DNA of 64,000 nt from Pseudomonadota bacterium (GCA_018242185.1 JAFECK010000006.1:1-64000), one strand, 5' to 3'. Shown: positions 28,001-37,163, numbered from the stretch's first letter. Program-made: numbers and translations. The notes: generated from the letters alone by a model not told the origin.

Positions 28001-29016
28001 AATCTGGTCTTAACAAACGGGTTACCCTGCGCTTCTTGTTGATCTTTTTTCTGCTTTTCTGCCTCTTGCCTTTGAGCTTCTTTATCAGCAAGTTGCTTGT
28101 CTACATCCACCGGCCCTTTAGCTAATCTAGCAGCGCCGGCAGCCGCAGCTGCACTCGCATCCCCCGTACCTTTACCTATCTCGGCTGGCTTTTTTTCTTG
28201 CGCTTGCTGTTCTTTCTTTGCTTTCTCTTCTTGTTCGCGCTTTTTCTGCTCTTCTGGACTCATCACACCAAGACCAAGCTTCAAGGCACGCTCTACCATC
28301 AATTTTTTCTTCGCCGGGTCAGCTTTAGCCAGCGGCTTAGAAGACGACGATGAACTGGTGTTAGTTGTACTAGTTGTGCTAGCCCTTAATACGGCCTGGC
28401 CCAGACTTGATATACTGCCAACCAAATTATCCTCAACAGCACCTTCTTTAATACCTAGGCTCACCATTTTATTATCTAAAGCCGTATATGCATCGAAAGA
28501 CCTTTGCAATAAGTTGCCACCCCAGCTATCCGCAACTTTTAAAGAGCCAGACCCTGAATTAATACTCTCATACACACTTTTCATCGTCTCTTTTCGACTT
28601 TTGACGTATTCAGGATTTACTTCGATAAGTCGCACAATATCCTCAATTGCGCCAATCATCTTCGCTTTGTCCGGGTCACGACTCCGGGAATTTGTTAGCT
28701 CATCTGTGATAATTTTGACCTTGTCTTCTATGGCCTGCATCAAAGTAGCTGGCTTATCTATATACCCTTTCCTCGCGCCATCAGCCACTTTTGCGAATAT
28801 CAAGCTACCACTCAACATAGCCACATCCGGCGTGCCATCATCACCGTGGTAATCGAGATTCGATCCACCAAAATGCTGGGTCGGATTATCCACCAACTCA
28901 TTATTATCCCTCTGTTGCCTGAACCTTTCAGCATTCGCAAGCTCGGCGGCATATGCCGCACCTTGTGGCGTGCCGCCTTGTTGATCCTTTTCGGTACTTT
29001 CTTTGTTCTTACTCAT
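25087..29016 (-). CDS. Giant Gln-rich coiled-coil protein with internal tandem repeats and a C-terminal membrane region
   Basis: 1309 residues from ATG 29016 (SKNKESTEK...); an upstream ATG at 29064 is possible. No signal peptide. Regions: a helical N-terminus, an Ala/Lys/Glu/Gln-rich coil (about 255-345), three tandem repeats of about 80-90 residues between 375 and 610 (each with KNL/SLKN, WNK[KR]S.DQKQ, SQLKLR.QQTQSSF and AAPNSGMQQLSQE), a low-complexity Thr run, a poorly ordered middle, a Gln-rich coil (920-955, QQQQ and QQQQQ), then a C-terminal part from 1140 with several hydrophobic segments. No homologous domain recognised. The composition resembles secreted proteins of intracellular bacteria. 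Confidence 0.72.
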   Translation of the reverse strand: MSKNKESTEKDQQGGTPQGAAYAAELANAERFRQQRDNNELVDNPTQHFGGSNLDYHGDDGTPDVAMLSGSLIFAKVADGARKGYIDKPATLMQAIEDKVKIITDELTNSRSRDPDKAKMIGAIEDIVRLIEVNPEYVKSRKETMKSVYESINSGSGSLKVADSWGGNLLQRSFDAYTALDNKMVSLGIKEGAVEDNLVGSISSLGQAVLRASTTSTTNTSSSSSSKPLAKADPAKKKLMVERALKLGLGVMSPEEQKKREQEEKAKKEQQAQEKKPAEIGKGTGDASAAAAAGAARLAKGPVDVDKQLADKEAQRQEAEKQKKDQQEAQGNPFVKTRLRVGNLEKSASDQNKQIVTTAKHGSAILTSPTPSSNANKLKYQQQLSPEQQRTQELEEQRKAKVEELKSLKNTASNRGRQDLMASCDAEANLLNKEWNKKSTDQKQAVLNTVGDRADSIRSQLKLRSQQTQSSFNTSTSAAPNSGMQQLSQEGQQKIKELDEQQKAKLEKVKNLKNIVREEDMKDLEGACDTLITNLSRGWNKRSIDQKQLALDSADRKMAEVKGQLKLRNQQTQSSFDPSTSAAPNSGMQQLSQEEQQKAKLGKVKNLKNVFEGEAVPYTAVRVEPTSHKPVRSFRDKGKKNTTTTTTTLQTTTPIYTVHDDEGFEQITPENRAQFMLPSANTAAHTKVLSELSQGIILSSGGASIQAVHNEIEQKEDLCKARIFSVSDQIPLPQGSGKNEDEHKESCQSLAAEDSEQEVKNIKINDDGNSMRIVGKYVVTKRVKHEKSPIKTNDDIAQDSNAKVALSLNSGRPLPVTPSSSSTSGDPAQDATTLSQSTVKEALDGLTSSQQETFVDNLLGQQIHKGGNGGVTLSMVANAIPITSNKPTLSPSASGHETENHLDSAEEKGQSVEGEQKAMREEKPEQQQQLEEAKQRQQLLVQELQQQQQAAQAGELRKAALLKELNEIMTHNLYAAGDNALLGQRRNQLQVLIGRINGINTAFREDIARDFSADLNAWKNPAAPANSVAPVVQWKHDADVLLANIAVIKQQKLYLLTVQNRVQSNKKLAQIEQGITDNKNNWYDRSAPTAQPQDRGVGAIPTLTQHFKSMLDAWIKKNSDAEMLAKQNTAVVSLRRRKSSGYTAFILTEGGLATGATFLTGADPAPVVNALGTASDAMLSPWSTVAVSTVGSFAVGCIPWLITHHAHKANFSKGQDEVNLTAAQQERADKKNGWLIAPMVVLPVMNGGWSALLATQPQLYLDVLKAIAESGLGQSAFGGIITIVPLTITGLCTYMGRRTERQLEAAPAA
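27185..27880 (-). repeat. Intragenic tandem repeats in the giant coiled-coil gene
   Basis: Stretches 27188-27330 and 27471-27640 are near-identical at DNA level, apart from a 27-33 base in-frame gap in the first; a third, more diverged copy lies at 27781-27880. The close match of two copies suggests a recent duplication or ongoing conversion, making the gene length-variable. Confidence 0.8.
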
Positions 29017-29186
29017 ACTAAATACCTGAATGTTTCTGTGTTTACCTGCCGGGTATTTTAACATATTTCCATCTATAATGCAATTGCTAATAGTGGCGAA
29101 AAATTCAAAATATATAAACCTTAGGTTGCGCGAACGTTTATTTTATTCTTTTTCTTGATAACACAATTCTGGAAGCCAAAAGGTCA

Positions 29187-30260
29187 CTAACCAGCGAGCA
29201 GGCTATAAGTTCCGTGTATTGCCAGTTGTCCTGGATAAAGCGTATCTTGCGCCACCTCCCAAATGTCAGCAAATCCGGCGTCATCCCAAAGCTTATCGTC
29301 CACAGCGATGGCATTCAAACTGGTCGCGTTGCTAGTGAAATGTAGTTGCTCCATACCAAGCGCTTCCATAATGTTATACGCAAGGATGAGGTTGGTTTGT
29401 TGCGGAATCAAAAATTCCGGCCTGATCTCAGGATATAAAACGCTTAGTTCGTCAAGCGAATGAGTGCTATAATCCAGCATAATATCATATAACTCAGCTT
29501 GCGATATAGTGGCTTGCTGCACCATAGGCTGAATACCAGAGTTCATAAACTGACCAATAGCGTACACATAGCTACTAGCGTTGCTTTGAAGGGTAGCTAT
29601 ATCGACAAACGCCTTCAATGGCTGGCTTATAAGCATCCTGCCAACATCCAGCGCATCTAGCATTTGTGCTTGGCTCATCAGCTCGTCTTGTGGGGCTAAC
29701 ACAGCATCACGCACAACTTTGGCAAAGTTAGAAGAGCCATAAGCACCGTTGTAAACCTGAATATTATCGCTATCATCGAGGTAGGTAAGCTGGAAACTAC
29801 CACCGCCTATATCCCACACGAGCATCTTATTTTGATCAGGCACTGGACAGGCTGGATTGGCTAAAACTGCTTTGATACCAAGCTCGCCCTCATATTTTTG
29901 CGACACGATTTCGACATTCAGACCGAGCTCATCTTTTATATAATCCAGATAGTCAGAGGCATTGTTTGCATTGCGCGCCCAAGCCGTAGCAATCCCAGCA
30001 CATTTGATCGACGCCTGCGTTGGATCTATTCCGTAATATTGGATAATTTTGTTCAACGCAGTATATCCCTGCTGCATCGCCTCCGCACTTAGCGTTTTAC
30101 CGTCTGCAGAATTATTTATATACTTCTGGTAAGGTACTGAGATTGAAATTTGATCCAATACAGCTAGCAATTGCCCACTTGTTTTGTCGACCAAGCAGCT
30201 CATAGACTTAGTAGTGCCAGAACCTATATCAAAAACATATCTAATTTCATAATTATTCAC
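29187..30260 (-). CDS. Ppx/GppA phosphatase-family protein
   Basis: 357 residues of the ASKHA fold used by exopolyphosphatases and guanosine pentaphosphate phosphatases. Phosphate-1 loop VFDIGSGTTKS near residue 10, ATAWARNANN (family ATSALRxAxN), and phosphate-2 loop VWDIGGGSFQL are visible. It is shorter than full Ppx/GppA (about 500) and lacks the C-terminal HD-like domain. GTG start at 30260 with AGAGGG upstream. Whether it hydrolyses polyphosphate or pppGpp is unknown. Confidence 0.75.
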   Translation of the reverse strand: MNNYEIRYVFDIGSGTTKSMSCLVDKTSGQLLAVLDQISISVPYQKYINNSADGKTLSAEAMQQGYTALNKIIQYYGIDPTQASIKCAGIATAWARNANNASDYLDYIKDELGLNVEIVSQKYEGELGIKAVLANPACPVPDQNKMLVWDIGGGSFQLTYLDDSDNIQVYNGAYGSSNFAKVVRDAVLAPQDELMSQAQMLDALDVGRMLISQPLKAFVDIATLQSNASSYVYAIGQFMNSGIQPMVQQATISQAELYDIMLDYSTHSLDELSVLYPEIRPEFLIPQQTNLILAYNIMEALGMEQLHFTSNATSLNAIAVDDKLWDDAGFADIWEVAQDTLYPGQLAIHGTYSLLAG

Positions 30261-30387
30261 AATACCCTCTACCCTAAGTTATTAAAAACTTAATTTAATA
30301 TCAATGTTCACGAGGATTATACCATATCTTTTCTCTTCCCGCAATCTGCACGTAGGCTGCGCAAAATAAAAAAAGGTAGTTTTCCTG

Positions 30388-30416
30388 TTGTACTCTTTCA
30401 TAACGATGTCTATACT
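30388..30416 (+). promoter_or_regulatory. Predicted promoter of rpe
   Basis: TTGTAC at 30388-30393, a 17-base spacer, TATACT at 30411-30416. Confidence 0.55.
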
Positions 30417-30506
30417 CTTGTTATCAATTCACTTTTACTGGTCACGTGCTTACGATGGGCGATAACCTTGCGTTACATGTTGCCAAAATATGTATTAGCA
30501 AAAACC

Positions 30507-31166
30507 ATGCACATTCTTGTTTCTCCATCAATATTATCTGCAGATTTTGCCAAGCTAGGCTCAGAGGTAGCTAAAATGCAAGATGCTGGGGCTGATTATA
30601 TTCATATAGATGTTATGGATGGGCAATTCGTAGAGAATATAACAGTAGGCGCACCAGTGGTGTCAGCTATAAAACCACACACAAAGGTGCCTATAGATGT
30701 ACACCTAATGGTGGCTAAGCCTAAAACCTTAATAACAGATTTTGTTAAGGCAGGCGCTAATATGATTACCGTACACCAAGAGTCAGTGCACCATTTAGAT
30801 CGACTGCTAACCGAAATTAAGGAGCACGAGGTTAGGGCTGGCGTATCTCTTTGCCCTGCAACACATGAGAGCAACCTGGAATATGTATACGAACACTTGG
30901 ATCGTGTACTAGTTATGACTGTTAACCCAGGTTATGGAGGACAAGCGTTTTTGCCATCCCAGCTCGCTAAGATCCACAATATCAGAAAGAGGCTGGATAC
31001 CCTCGGTCTTAGCAAGGTAGAACTGGCAGTAGACGGCGGCATGAATCCAAAAACCGCCAAACTAGCTATAGAGCATGGAGCAAACGTGATTATTGCCGGA
31101 CAGTATATTTTTCGCAACGAAGATTATGCTGGCAATATAACAAAACTTAAAAACCCGCCATCTTAA
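30507..31166 (+). CDS. rpe: Ribulose-phosphate 3-epimerase
   Basis: Interconverts ribulose 5-phosphate and xylulose 5-phosphate in the pentose phosphate pathway. The TIM barrel is complete: PSILSADF at the start, metal ligands in HIDVMDG and DVHLMV, MTVNPGYGGQ, and VDGGMN of the phosphate site. Start 30507 gives the family beginning (VSPSILSAD) and 219 residues, but it has no clear ribosome site; an ATG at 30477 would add ten residues. Confidence 0.93.
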   Translation: MHILVSPSILSADFAKLGSEVAKMQDAGADYIHIDVMDGQFVENITVGAPVVSAIKPHTKVPIDVHLMVAKPKTLITDFVKAGANMITVHQESVHHLDRLLTEIKEHEVRAGVSLCPATHESNLEYVYEHLDRVLVMTVNPGYGGQAFLPSQLAKIHNIRKRLDTLGLSKVELAVDGGMNPKTAKLAIEHGANVIIAGQYIFRNEDYAGNITKLKNPPS

Positions 31167-31179
31167 CTACAACTAGCTC

Positions 31180-31208
31180 TTGTTTTCCCTATCTTTACAT
31201 GCTATAAG
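31180..31208 (+). promoter_or_regulatory. Predicted promoter of the rpsB-tsf operon
   Basis: TTGTTT at 31180-31185, a 17-base spacer, TATAAG at 31203-31208. It leaves an untranslated leader of about 130 bases before rpsB, room for ribosomal protein autoregulation. Confidence 0.5.
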
Positions 31209-31345
31209 TTCATGCGAATTACTCATGAGCTACCAGCTATGGTTAACTCATGCGACACAGGCGAGTAAGTTTTTGGTGCAATAAGGATAAATATTTTTAT
31301 TTGTGCGCTCGTCATAGGCTAAACCAAAATTATAAAGGAAATACA

Positions 31346-32311
31346 ATGAAAAAGAATCCGTTTAATTTTACTGTAAAAGAAATGATCGAGTGTGGTGTAC
31401 ATTTTGGGCACAGGCAAAACCGTTGGAACCCAAAGATGCGCCAATATATATATGGCTCTAAAAATGGCGTACATATTATCGACCTCCAACAAAGCGCGCA
31501 AATGCTTGCTCGCGCTGCCAGCATCCTAAAAGACGTAGCTTCTCGCAATGGGCGCATTTTATTTGTAGGAACTAAACGCCAAGGCACTGATATCATCGCT
31601 GAGCATGCAATCCGCTGCGGTCAGAATTATGTAAATCACCGCTGGTTAGGAGGCATGCTGACCAACTGGGGCACCGTCTCTAACTCTATTAAAACCCTGC
31701 GAGAATATGAAACGACGCTAGAAGATGAAGCATCTAAAGAAAAGATGACCAAAAAGGAGCTGATCGAGCTTTCTCGCAAACACCAGAAACTTGAGCGCGT
31801 ACTTGGTGGAATCCGTAATATGGGTGGCATGCCAGATATTGTCTTTATTCTGGATACTATTCAAGAATCACTAGCAGTGCGTGAAGCGCAGAAACTCGGC
31901 ATTCCGGTAGTGGCTATTGTAGACACAAATGCCCCATTAGACGGCATAGACTACGTAATACCGGGCAATGATGATGCACGTAAAGCTATTGAGCTTTATT
32001 GCCGTGTACTATCTGATGCAATCCTTGCTGGCATCGAAGAAGGAATGATCAATTCTGGAGTAGACTTCGGTGCGTCTGAATCACCTGAAGGATTAATTGC
32101 TGCTGAAGCCGGAACTGTAAGAGGCGGCAAAGCTAAGCAAAACAAGGACAAGGCTGGCAAAGAAGAGAGAAAACCCGCATCTGAGCCCTCTGCTACAAAA
32201 CCAGAGAAGCAGGGAACAGAAGAAGTGGAAGTAACTAAAAAGCAACCCAATAAAAAACCAGCTGCTACGAAAACCGCAGCAAAAAAAGCAGACACCAAAT
32301 CTGCGAAATAA
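31346..32311 (+). CDS. rpsB: 30S ribosomal protein S2 with a Lys-rich tail
   Basis: 321 residues from ATG 31346 (AAAGGA upstream). The first 245 or so are a normal uS2 ([36 protein letters not shown]). The last 70 residues are a lysine/proline/alanine-rich extension ([13 protein letters not shown]) that is absent from the E. coli protein but of a kind found in other alphaproteobacteria. First gene of the operon rpsB-tsf-hydrolase-reductase-ftsY. Confidence 0.97.
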   Translation: MKKNPFNFTVKEMIECGVHFGHRQNRWNPKMRQYIYGSKNGVHIIDLQQSAQMLARAASILKDVASRNGRILFVGTKRQGTDIIAEHAIRCGQNYVNHRWLGGMLTNWGTVSNSIKTLREYETTLEDEASKEKMTKKELIELSRKHQKLERVLGGIRNMGGMPDIVFILDTIQESLAVREAQKLGIPVVAIVDTNAPLDGIDYVIPGNDDARKAIELYCRVLSDAILAGIEEGMINSGVDFGASESPEGLIAAEAGTVRGGKAKQNKDKAGKEERKPASEPSATKPEKQGTEEVEVTKKQPNKKPAATKTAAKKADTKSAK

Positions 32312-32335
32312 TAACATTAATACTGGAGACAAACT

Positions 32336-33259
32336 ATGACAGATGTTAGTGCAAGCGCAGTAAAGGCATTACGTGAAAAAACTGGAGCTGGTATGCTGGA
32401 TTGCCGCAACGCCCTCGCTGAAAGTGGCGGTGATATGGAGAAAGCCGTAGAGCTATTGCGAAAAAAAGGACTATCTAGTGCTTCGAAAAAGGCTGGCCGC
32501 ATAGCAGCAGACGGCACTGTTGCCTGTTATACCGAAGGCTTAAGCGGTTGTGCAATTGAACTGAACTCTGAGACAGACTTCGTAGCACGTAACGAGCAGT
32601 TCCAAAAGTTAGCTGCAAAAATTGCCCGAGCTGCACTGCGTGCGGATGATAATATAGAGAACTTTAAAGCCTCTAAGCCACAGGGTTTTGCTGCCACAAT
32701 ACAAGATGAGATCATTGAGCATATAGCTAAGATCGGAGAAAACATTTCTCTACGTCGTGCAGCGCGTATATCCGTGCAACAAGGCGCAGTGGTACAATAT
32801 ATACACAGCGCAATTGCAGATGGTATGGGCAAAATCGGCGTACTTGTCGCCCTCGAATCCAGCGGCGATCAAACAAAACTTCAGGCCATCGGCCGCCAAC
32901 TAGCGATGCATATTGCGGCAGCTGCCCCTGAAGCGCTTGACGTATCTGACCTGGCTGCAACTAGAGTGGAAAAAGAAAAAGACATATTGCGTGAACAATC
33001 TTTAGCTTCTGGCAAACCACCTGAGGTTATAGAAAAGATGCTAGAAGGCCGTATACGCAAATTCTATGAAGAAGTTGTATTATTGGAGCAAATTTTTATC
33101 ATGGATAACAAGACTAAGATAGGAACTGTTATTGACGATTTTGCTAAATCTCTAGGTTCTCCCGTGAAACTGAAAGGATATATACGCTTTGTGCTTGGCG
33201 AAGGCATTGAGAAAGAAGAGGTAGACTTTGCAGCAGAAGTAGCATCAATGCAGAACTAA
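32336..33259 (+). CDS. tsf: Translation elongation factor Ts
   Basis: Nucleotide exchange factor for EF-Tu. 307 residues with the N-terminal UBA-like segment (VKALREKTGAGMLDCRNAL), the core LNSETDFVARNEQF and a complete C-terminal half. GGAG precedes the ATG. It lies 24 bases after rpsB, the universal order. pyrH and frr, which often follow, are replaced here by a hydrolase gene. Confidence 0.97.
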   Translation: MTDVSASAVKALREKTGAGMLDCRNALAESGGDMEKAVELLRKKGLSSASKKAGRIAADGTVACYTEGLSGCAIELNSETDFVARNEQFQKLAAKIARAALRADDNIENFKASKPQGFAATIQDEIIEHIAKIGENISLRRAARISVQQGAVVQYIHSAIADGMGKIGVLVALESSGDQTKLQAIGRQLAMHIAAAAPEALDVSDLAATRVEKEKDILREQSLASGKPPEVIEKMLEGRIRKFYEEVVLLEQIFIMDNKTKIGTVIDDFAKSLGSPVKLKGYIRFVLGEGIEKEEVDFAAEVASMQN

Positions 33260-33300
33260 TTAAAACTTCATTGTACACCAGACCAATAAAAGAGGAGATA

Positions 33301-34365
33301 ATGACGGCAAAAGGTAGATGGAAATTGTTGAAAAAGCTGCTGTTTATCACGGCAATGCTGTACGTAATTGTGATCGTAGGTTTCTTCGCCCTGCAAGAAC
33401 ATTTGATATTTCATCCGCTGAAGAGCAACAATGGCCTTCTTTACTACCAAGAACTCGGCAAACTCAAAGGCGTGAGAGAGGTTACTATAGAAAGCTACGG
33501 CGGGGTCAAACTACAAGCTTGGTACCGCAGACCAGATCCTGGTTACGATATGGTCCTCTATCTTCATGGAAATTCCGGCAATATAGAGCAACGCGCTGGT
33601 AAAATACAGCTTTTGGCTGACATGGGGTATGGCGTTTTGATCCCGGCATGGCGCGGTTTTGGCAGCAGTACTGGGTCTCCCTCGAAAGAAGGTATATATG
33701 AAGATGCGCGAGCAGCTGTACGTTTTCTGATGAAACAGGGCTATGACAGCAGAAAAGTCACTATTGTAGGTGAATCTTTGGGCAGTGGCCCAGCAGTTAA
33801 AATGGCTACAGAAAAGGAGTTTAAAGGGCTATTACTGATCACCCCATATACTTCGATAGCAGACAGAGGATATGAGACATACCCGTTTTTACCTATAAAC
33901 ACATTACTCAAGCATAACTTTGATAATATGAGTAACATCAAAGACGTGCATGTGCCAATCATTATAGTGCATGGTACTGATGATGTCATTATGCCACATT
34001 GGCATTCCGAACGCCTACATAAAGAAGCAAACGAGCCAAAAAAGCTGATAATATACCCAGGCGTTGGGCATAGTGACTATGATACCGCCAGAATATTTCA
34101 AGAGATGAGGAGCTTTCTTGGAATGGCCGATAATCATAAAACACCTATATACGATAGAACAATGGACGAACCTATCCCAGCAACAACCAGCAAAGATAGC
34201 GGCAAAAATGAAACCAGAAAAAGTGGAAAAAGCATTAAGCAGGAGCCAGCGAAGCAGGATAAGCCAGTAACAGTGGAATCTAAAGATAACGCTGAAGTCG
34301 ACCCAAAAACTGATCCCGATCCAGAACCACAGCCTCAGGCGCAACCAGCTTCGCAGGAAAACTAA
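33301..34365 (+). CDS. Membrane-anchored alpha/beta hydrolase (BEM46-like) with charged tail
   Basis: 354 residues from ATG 33301 (AGAGGA upstream). One N-terminal anchor at about 12-31, then the fold with YLHGNSGN, nucleophile Ser159 in GESLGSG, Asp in VHGTDDVI and His in GVGHSDYD. This is the BEM46/ABHD13-type serine hydrolase pattern; substrate unknown. From about residue 277 a hydrophilic tail rich in Lys, Ser, Pro and Asp ends in PDPEPQPQ-like repeats, which is not part of the fold. Confidence 0.8.
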   Translation: MTAKGRWKLLKKLLFITAMLYVIVIVGFFALQEHLIFHPLKSNNGLLYYQELGKLKGVREVTIESYGGVKLQAWYRRPDPGYDMVLYLHGNSGNIEQRAGKIQLLADMGYGVLIPAWRGFGSSTGSPSKEGIYEDARAAVRFLMKQGYDSRKVTIVGESLGSGPAVKMATEKEFKGLLLITPYTSIADRGYETYPFLPINTLLKHNFDNMSNIKDVHVPIIIVHGTDDVIMPHWHSERLHKEANEPKKLIIYPGVGHSDYDTARIFQEMRSFLGMADNHKTPIYDRTMDEPIPATTSKDSGKNETRKSGKSIKQEPAKQDKPVTVESKDNAEVDPKTDPDPEPQPQAQPASQEN

Positions 34366-34382
34366 ATACCAGGAGTATCAGG

Positions 34383-35408
34383 GTGAGTGCAGATATCGCA
34401 ATTATCGGCGGAGGACCGGTCGGGTTGTTCTGCGCTTTTCAAGCAGGTATGCTCGGCATGCGCAGTATTATCATTGACGCAATGCCGAATATTGGCGGAC
34501 AGTGCAGTGCTCTCTACCCTGAAAAGCCAATATACGACATACCAGCCTATCCAAAAATATTGGCCGGCCAATTAATTGAAAACCTCAGGGCGCAGTGCGA
34601 ACCATTCAACCCCCAATACCTCCTGAATCAACAAGTTAAAGAGTTACAAAGCAACCGCGACGGCGTCATATTACATACGAGCACTGGCGCTATTATAAGA
34701 GCGGGATGCGCTATAATCGCCGCTGGCGGTGGGGCTATTAGACCAAAACGCCCACCTCTGGATGGTATAGAAGAGCTTGAAGGTAATGACGTATTTTATG
34801 CGATCCATAAAGCAGAACAGTTCAAGAAACGCAAAGTAGTCATTGCCGGAGGTGGTGATTCTGCAATAGATTGGGCGCTCCTACTGGCAGATATCGCCGA
34901 TCACGTATATATAGTACATAGGCGCGATAAATTTAGAGCTATGGATGCAAGTTTGGCAAAATTACGTGCAATAGCAAATGTTACAAATGCCAGGGTACAA
35001 ATAATTACACCATATCAGCTTTCTTCCTTAAGCGTCGCAAACAGCAGACTTACAGGCGTTGAGATCGTTGATCTTGACGGTAACAGCAGGATGCTTGATG
35101 CAGATGCGCTGATCCCGTGCTTTGGACTAGAAAACGATCTCGGACCAATTGAAAATTGGGGCTTAGAGTTAGATGATGGTAAAATAATAGTTGCAGCCAG
35201 CTCCCTAGAGACCAATAAAGAACGCATTTACGCTATTGGCGATACCGCATCATACCCAGGAAAACTAAAACTGATCTTGACTGGCTTTGCTGAAGCTGCC
35301 CTAGCCTGCCATCATGCCCGCCAACAGATGTACCCAAACCAAGTTTGGCATTTTGAGTATTCTACAACCAAAGGGTTACCAAGGATGGAGGAGACAGAAA
35401 ACCTATGA
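34383..35408 (+). CDS. Ferredoxin--NADP+ reductase, thioredoxin-reductase-like type
   Basis: Flavoprotein that moves electrons between NADPH and ferredoxin, probably serving Fe-S biogenesis. 341 residues from GTG 34383 with AGGAG upstream. FAD motif GGGPVG at 9-14, the second dinucleotide motif IAGGGDSAIDWA near 157, and AIGDTASYPGKLKLILTGF near the end, typical of the Bacillus YumC/Chlorobium type. The CxxC of true thioredoxin reductases is absent at the usual place. It overlaps ftsY by four bases (ATGA). Confidence 0.88.
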   Translation: MSADIAIIGGGPVGLFCAFQAGMLGMRSIIIDAMPNIGGQCSALYPEKPIYDIPAYPKILAGQLIENLRAQCEPFNPQYLLNQQVKELQSNRDGVILHTSTGAIIRAGCAIIAAGGGAIRPKRPPLDGIEELEGNDVFYAIHKAEQFKKRKVVIAGGGDSAIDWALLLADIADHVYIVHRRDKFRAMDASLAKLRAIANVTNARVQIITPYQLSSLSVANSRLTGVEIVDLDGNSRMLDADALIPCFGLENDLGPIENWGLELDDGKIIVAASSLETNKERIYAIGDTASYPGKLKLILTGFAEAALACHHARQQMYPNQVWHFEYSTTKGLPRMEETENL

Positions 35409-36313
35409 GTTGGCTTAATAAAATTACTGCAGGACTACGTAAAACCTCCACATCTATAACTTCAGGAGTACATAAAATCCTCACTCATCGTCAGCTAGAC
35501 CAAGAAATGCTGGATGATCTAGAAGAATTGTTAATTACCAGTGATATTGGCCCACACGTGGCTAACGGCTTTATCAAACAACTTGCCAAAGATAAATTCG
35601 CTAAAGATGTAACTGAGCAAGAAGTTAAAGATTTACTGCTCAGTTACATTGATACAAAATTACAAGTAGCAGCGGTGCCATTAGATCTTAATAGAGGCCA
35701 TCAACCTCAAGTCATGTTATTATGCGGCACCAATGGTAGCGGCAAAACTACAACCGCAGCTAAGATCGCAGCACAACAGCAACAGGCCGGCAAAAAGGTT
35801 ATGCTGGCAGCATGCGATACATTCCGGGCCGCTGCTACTCAACAGCTAGTTACTTGGGCAGAACGTATCGATTGCCCGGTGATAACAGACGAAGAAGGGG
35901 CAGATGCAGCGAGTGTTGCCTACCGCGCTTTGGTAGAAGCTAGAGCTCAAAAGTCAGACTTATTAATCATAGATACCGCTGGTAGGTTGCATAACAAAGC
36001 GAATCTAATGGAAGAGCTAGCCAAAATTTCTCGTACCCTAAAGAAGCTGGATGAAACCGCACCACACGAAGTAGTGCTGGTATTAGACGCCGCAATTGGT
36101 CAAAATGCCCTGATACAAGCCATAAACTTCCAGGAGATGATCAAAGTCACCGGCCTCATCATCACAAAACTGGATGGCACCGCAAAAGGTGGTATAGCAG
36201 TGGCTATCGCTGATAGACTGAAGCTGCCGATATATTATACTGGCTTTGGCGAAGGAGTGGAAGACTTAGGGCCGTTCCTGCCACATGAATTTGCGCGTGC
36301 TATATTGAGTTAA
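35405..36313 (+). CDS. ftsY: Signal recognition particle receptor FtsY
   Basis: SRP-family GTPase that docks ribosome-SRP complexes at the inner membrane. 302 residues: the N domain followed by the G domain with GTNGSGKTTTAAK at 108-120, DTFRAAA, DTAGR and TKLDGTAKGG. The acidic A domain found in E. coli FtsY is missing, the usual short alphaproteobacterial form. Last gene of the rpsB operon. Confidence 0.96.
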   Translation: MSWLNKITAGLRKTSTSITSGVHKILTHRQLDQEMLDDLEELLITSDIGPHVANGFIKQLAKDKFAKDVTEQEVKDLLLSYIDTKLQVAAVPLDLNRGHQPQVMLLCGTNGSGKTTTAAKIAAQQQQAGKKVMLAACDTFRAAATQQLVTWAERIDCPVITDEEGADAASVAYRALVEARAQKSDLLIIDTAGRLHNKANLMEELAKISRTLKKLDETAPHEVVLVLDAAIGQNALIQAINFQEMIKVTGLIITKLDGTAKGGIAVAIADRLKLPIYYTGFGEGVEDLGPFLPHEFARAILS

Positions 36314-36337
36314 GGATCCTGACACGAGGTTTCACGC

Positions 36338-36354
36338 AAATCACGAAGTGATTT
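36338..36354. terminator. Small hairpin after ftsY
   Basis: AAATCAC at 36338-36344 pairs with GTGATTT at 36348-36354 around GAA, followed by an AT run. It lies between convergent ftsY and the SDR gene. Weak as a terminator because the stem is AT-rich. Confidence 0.4.
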
Positions 36355-36392
36355 ATATATAGCACTATATCCCTAGACTGCCTAGCAGTTGC

Positions 36393-37163
36393 TCACTGCT
36401 CAGGTTTTCCTCCCCATGAGATGCCTCCATCAACAGTAAAGCACGCCCCTGTTACATATTTAGATGCGTTGTGGGAAGCCAAATATAAAATGATTCCGTC
36501 TAAATCGCTAGGCTCAGCAATGCTGCCTAAAGGAATAAAGGGTCTGATCTGTTTTTCTATGGAAGGGCTATTCATAGGTGTCTTAAACCAGCCTGGAGAA
36601 ATGCAGTTAATGCGGATTTTATAAGGAGAGAGTTCGCCTACTAAAGTTTTTGTTAAGTGTATTACTGCAGCCTTTGAAACCGAGTAAGCAGCGCCATCTT
36701 TATCAGGAACTCCTTCACCATTGACACTGCCAATGTTAATGATTGAGCCTCTTATATCATGTCTTTTCATATGAATGGCCGCTGATTTAGTAACATACCA
36801 TACGCCCATGAGGTTAGTTTGGATCATGCTTTCAAATTCTCCATCATTGTCTTCCTGAAAAATAGGGGTATTGGCCGCAAACCCTGCATTGTTTATACAT
36901 ATATCGATCTTCTCACCCGTTTTCTCTAGTTCAGCAAAAGCTTCTAAAACAGCCTCCTTACGTGATACGTCCAGTTGGATTGCGACTGCATTGCCTAATT
37001 CTGCAGCCAAAGCTTGTAGTTTTTTGATACTGCGTGCGCTCACTATAACGCGCGCGCCTGCATCACTTAAAGTGCGGGCAAATCTTTCTCCCAGGCCACT
37101 AGAAGCGCCGGTGATCAATGCTGTTTTGCCATGTAGATCAAATAAATGTTGGGAGTATGACAT
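36393..37163 (-). CDS. Short-chain dehydrogenase/reductase
   Basis: NAD(P)-dependent oxidoreductase, 256 residues. Cofactor motif TGASSGLG at 18-25, NNAG, catalytic Ser in IGSVNG, and YxxxK in YSVSK; the end TGACFTVDGG is typical of classical SDRs. Arg in SARS after the second strand hints at NADP(H). Substrate unknown. AGGAG precedes the start, and it is the last gene of the minus-strand run that begins with the type I secretion ATPase, 11 bases after dnaQ. Confidence 0.87.
   Translation of the reverse strand: MSYSQHLFDLHGKTALITGASSGLGERFARTLSDAGARVIVSARSIKKLQALAAELGNAVAIQLDVSRKEAVLEAFAELEKTGEKIDICINNAGFAANTPIFQEDNDGEFESMIQTNLMGVWYVTKSAAIHMKRHDIRGSIINIGSVNGEGVPDKDGAAYSVSKAAVIHLTKTLVGELSPYKIRINCISPGWFKTPMNSPSIEKQIRPFIPLGSIAEPSDLDGIILYLASHNASKYVTGACFTVDGGISWGGKPEQ

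Noticed and set aside
27455..28852. Long open frames on the plus strand opposite the giant coiled-coil gene
   Set aside because: Ser/Leu/Phe-rich shadow frames produced by Gln/Lys/Glu-rich codons on the other strand; no start signals.
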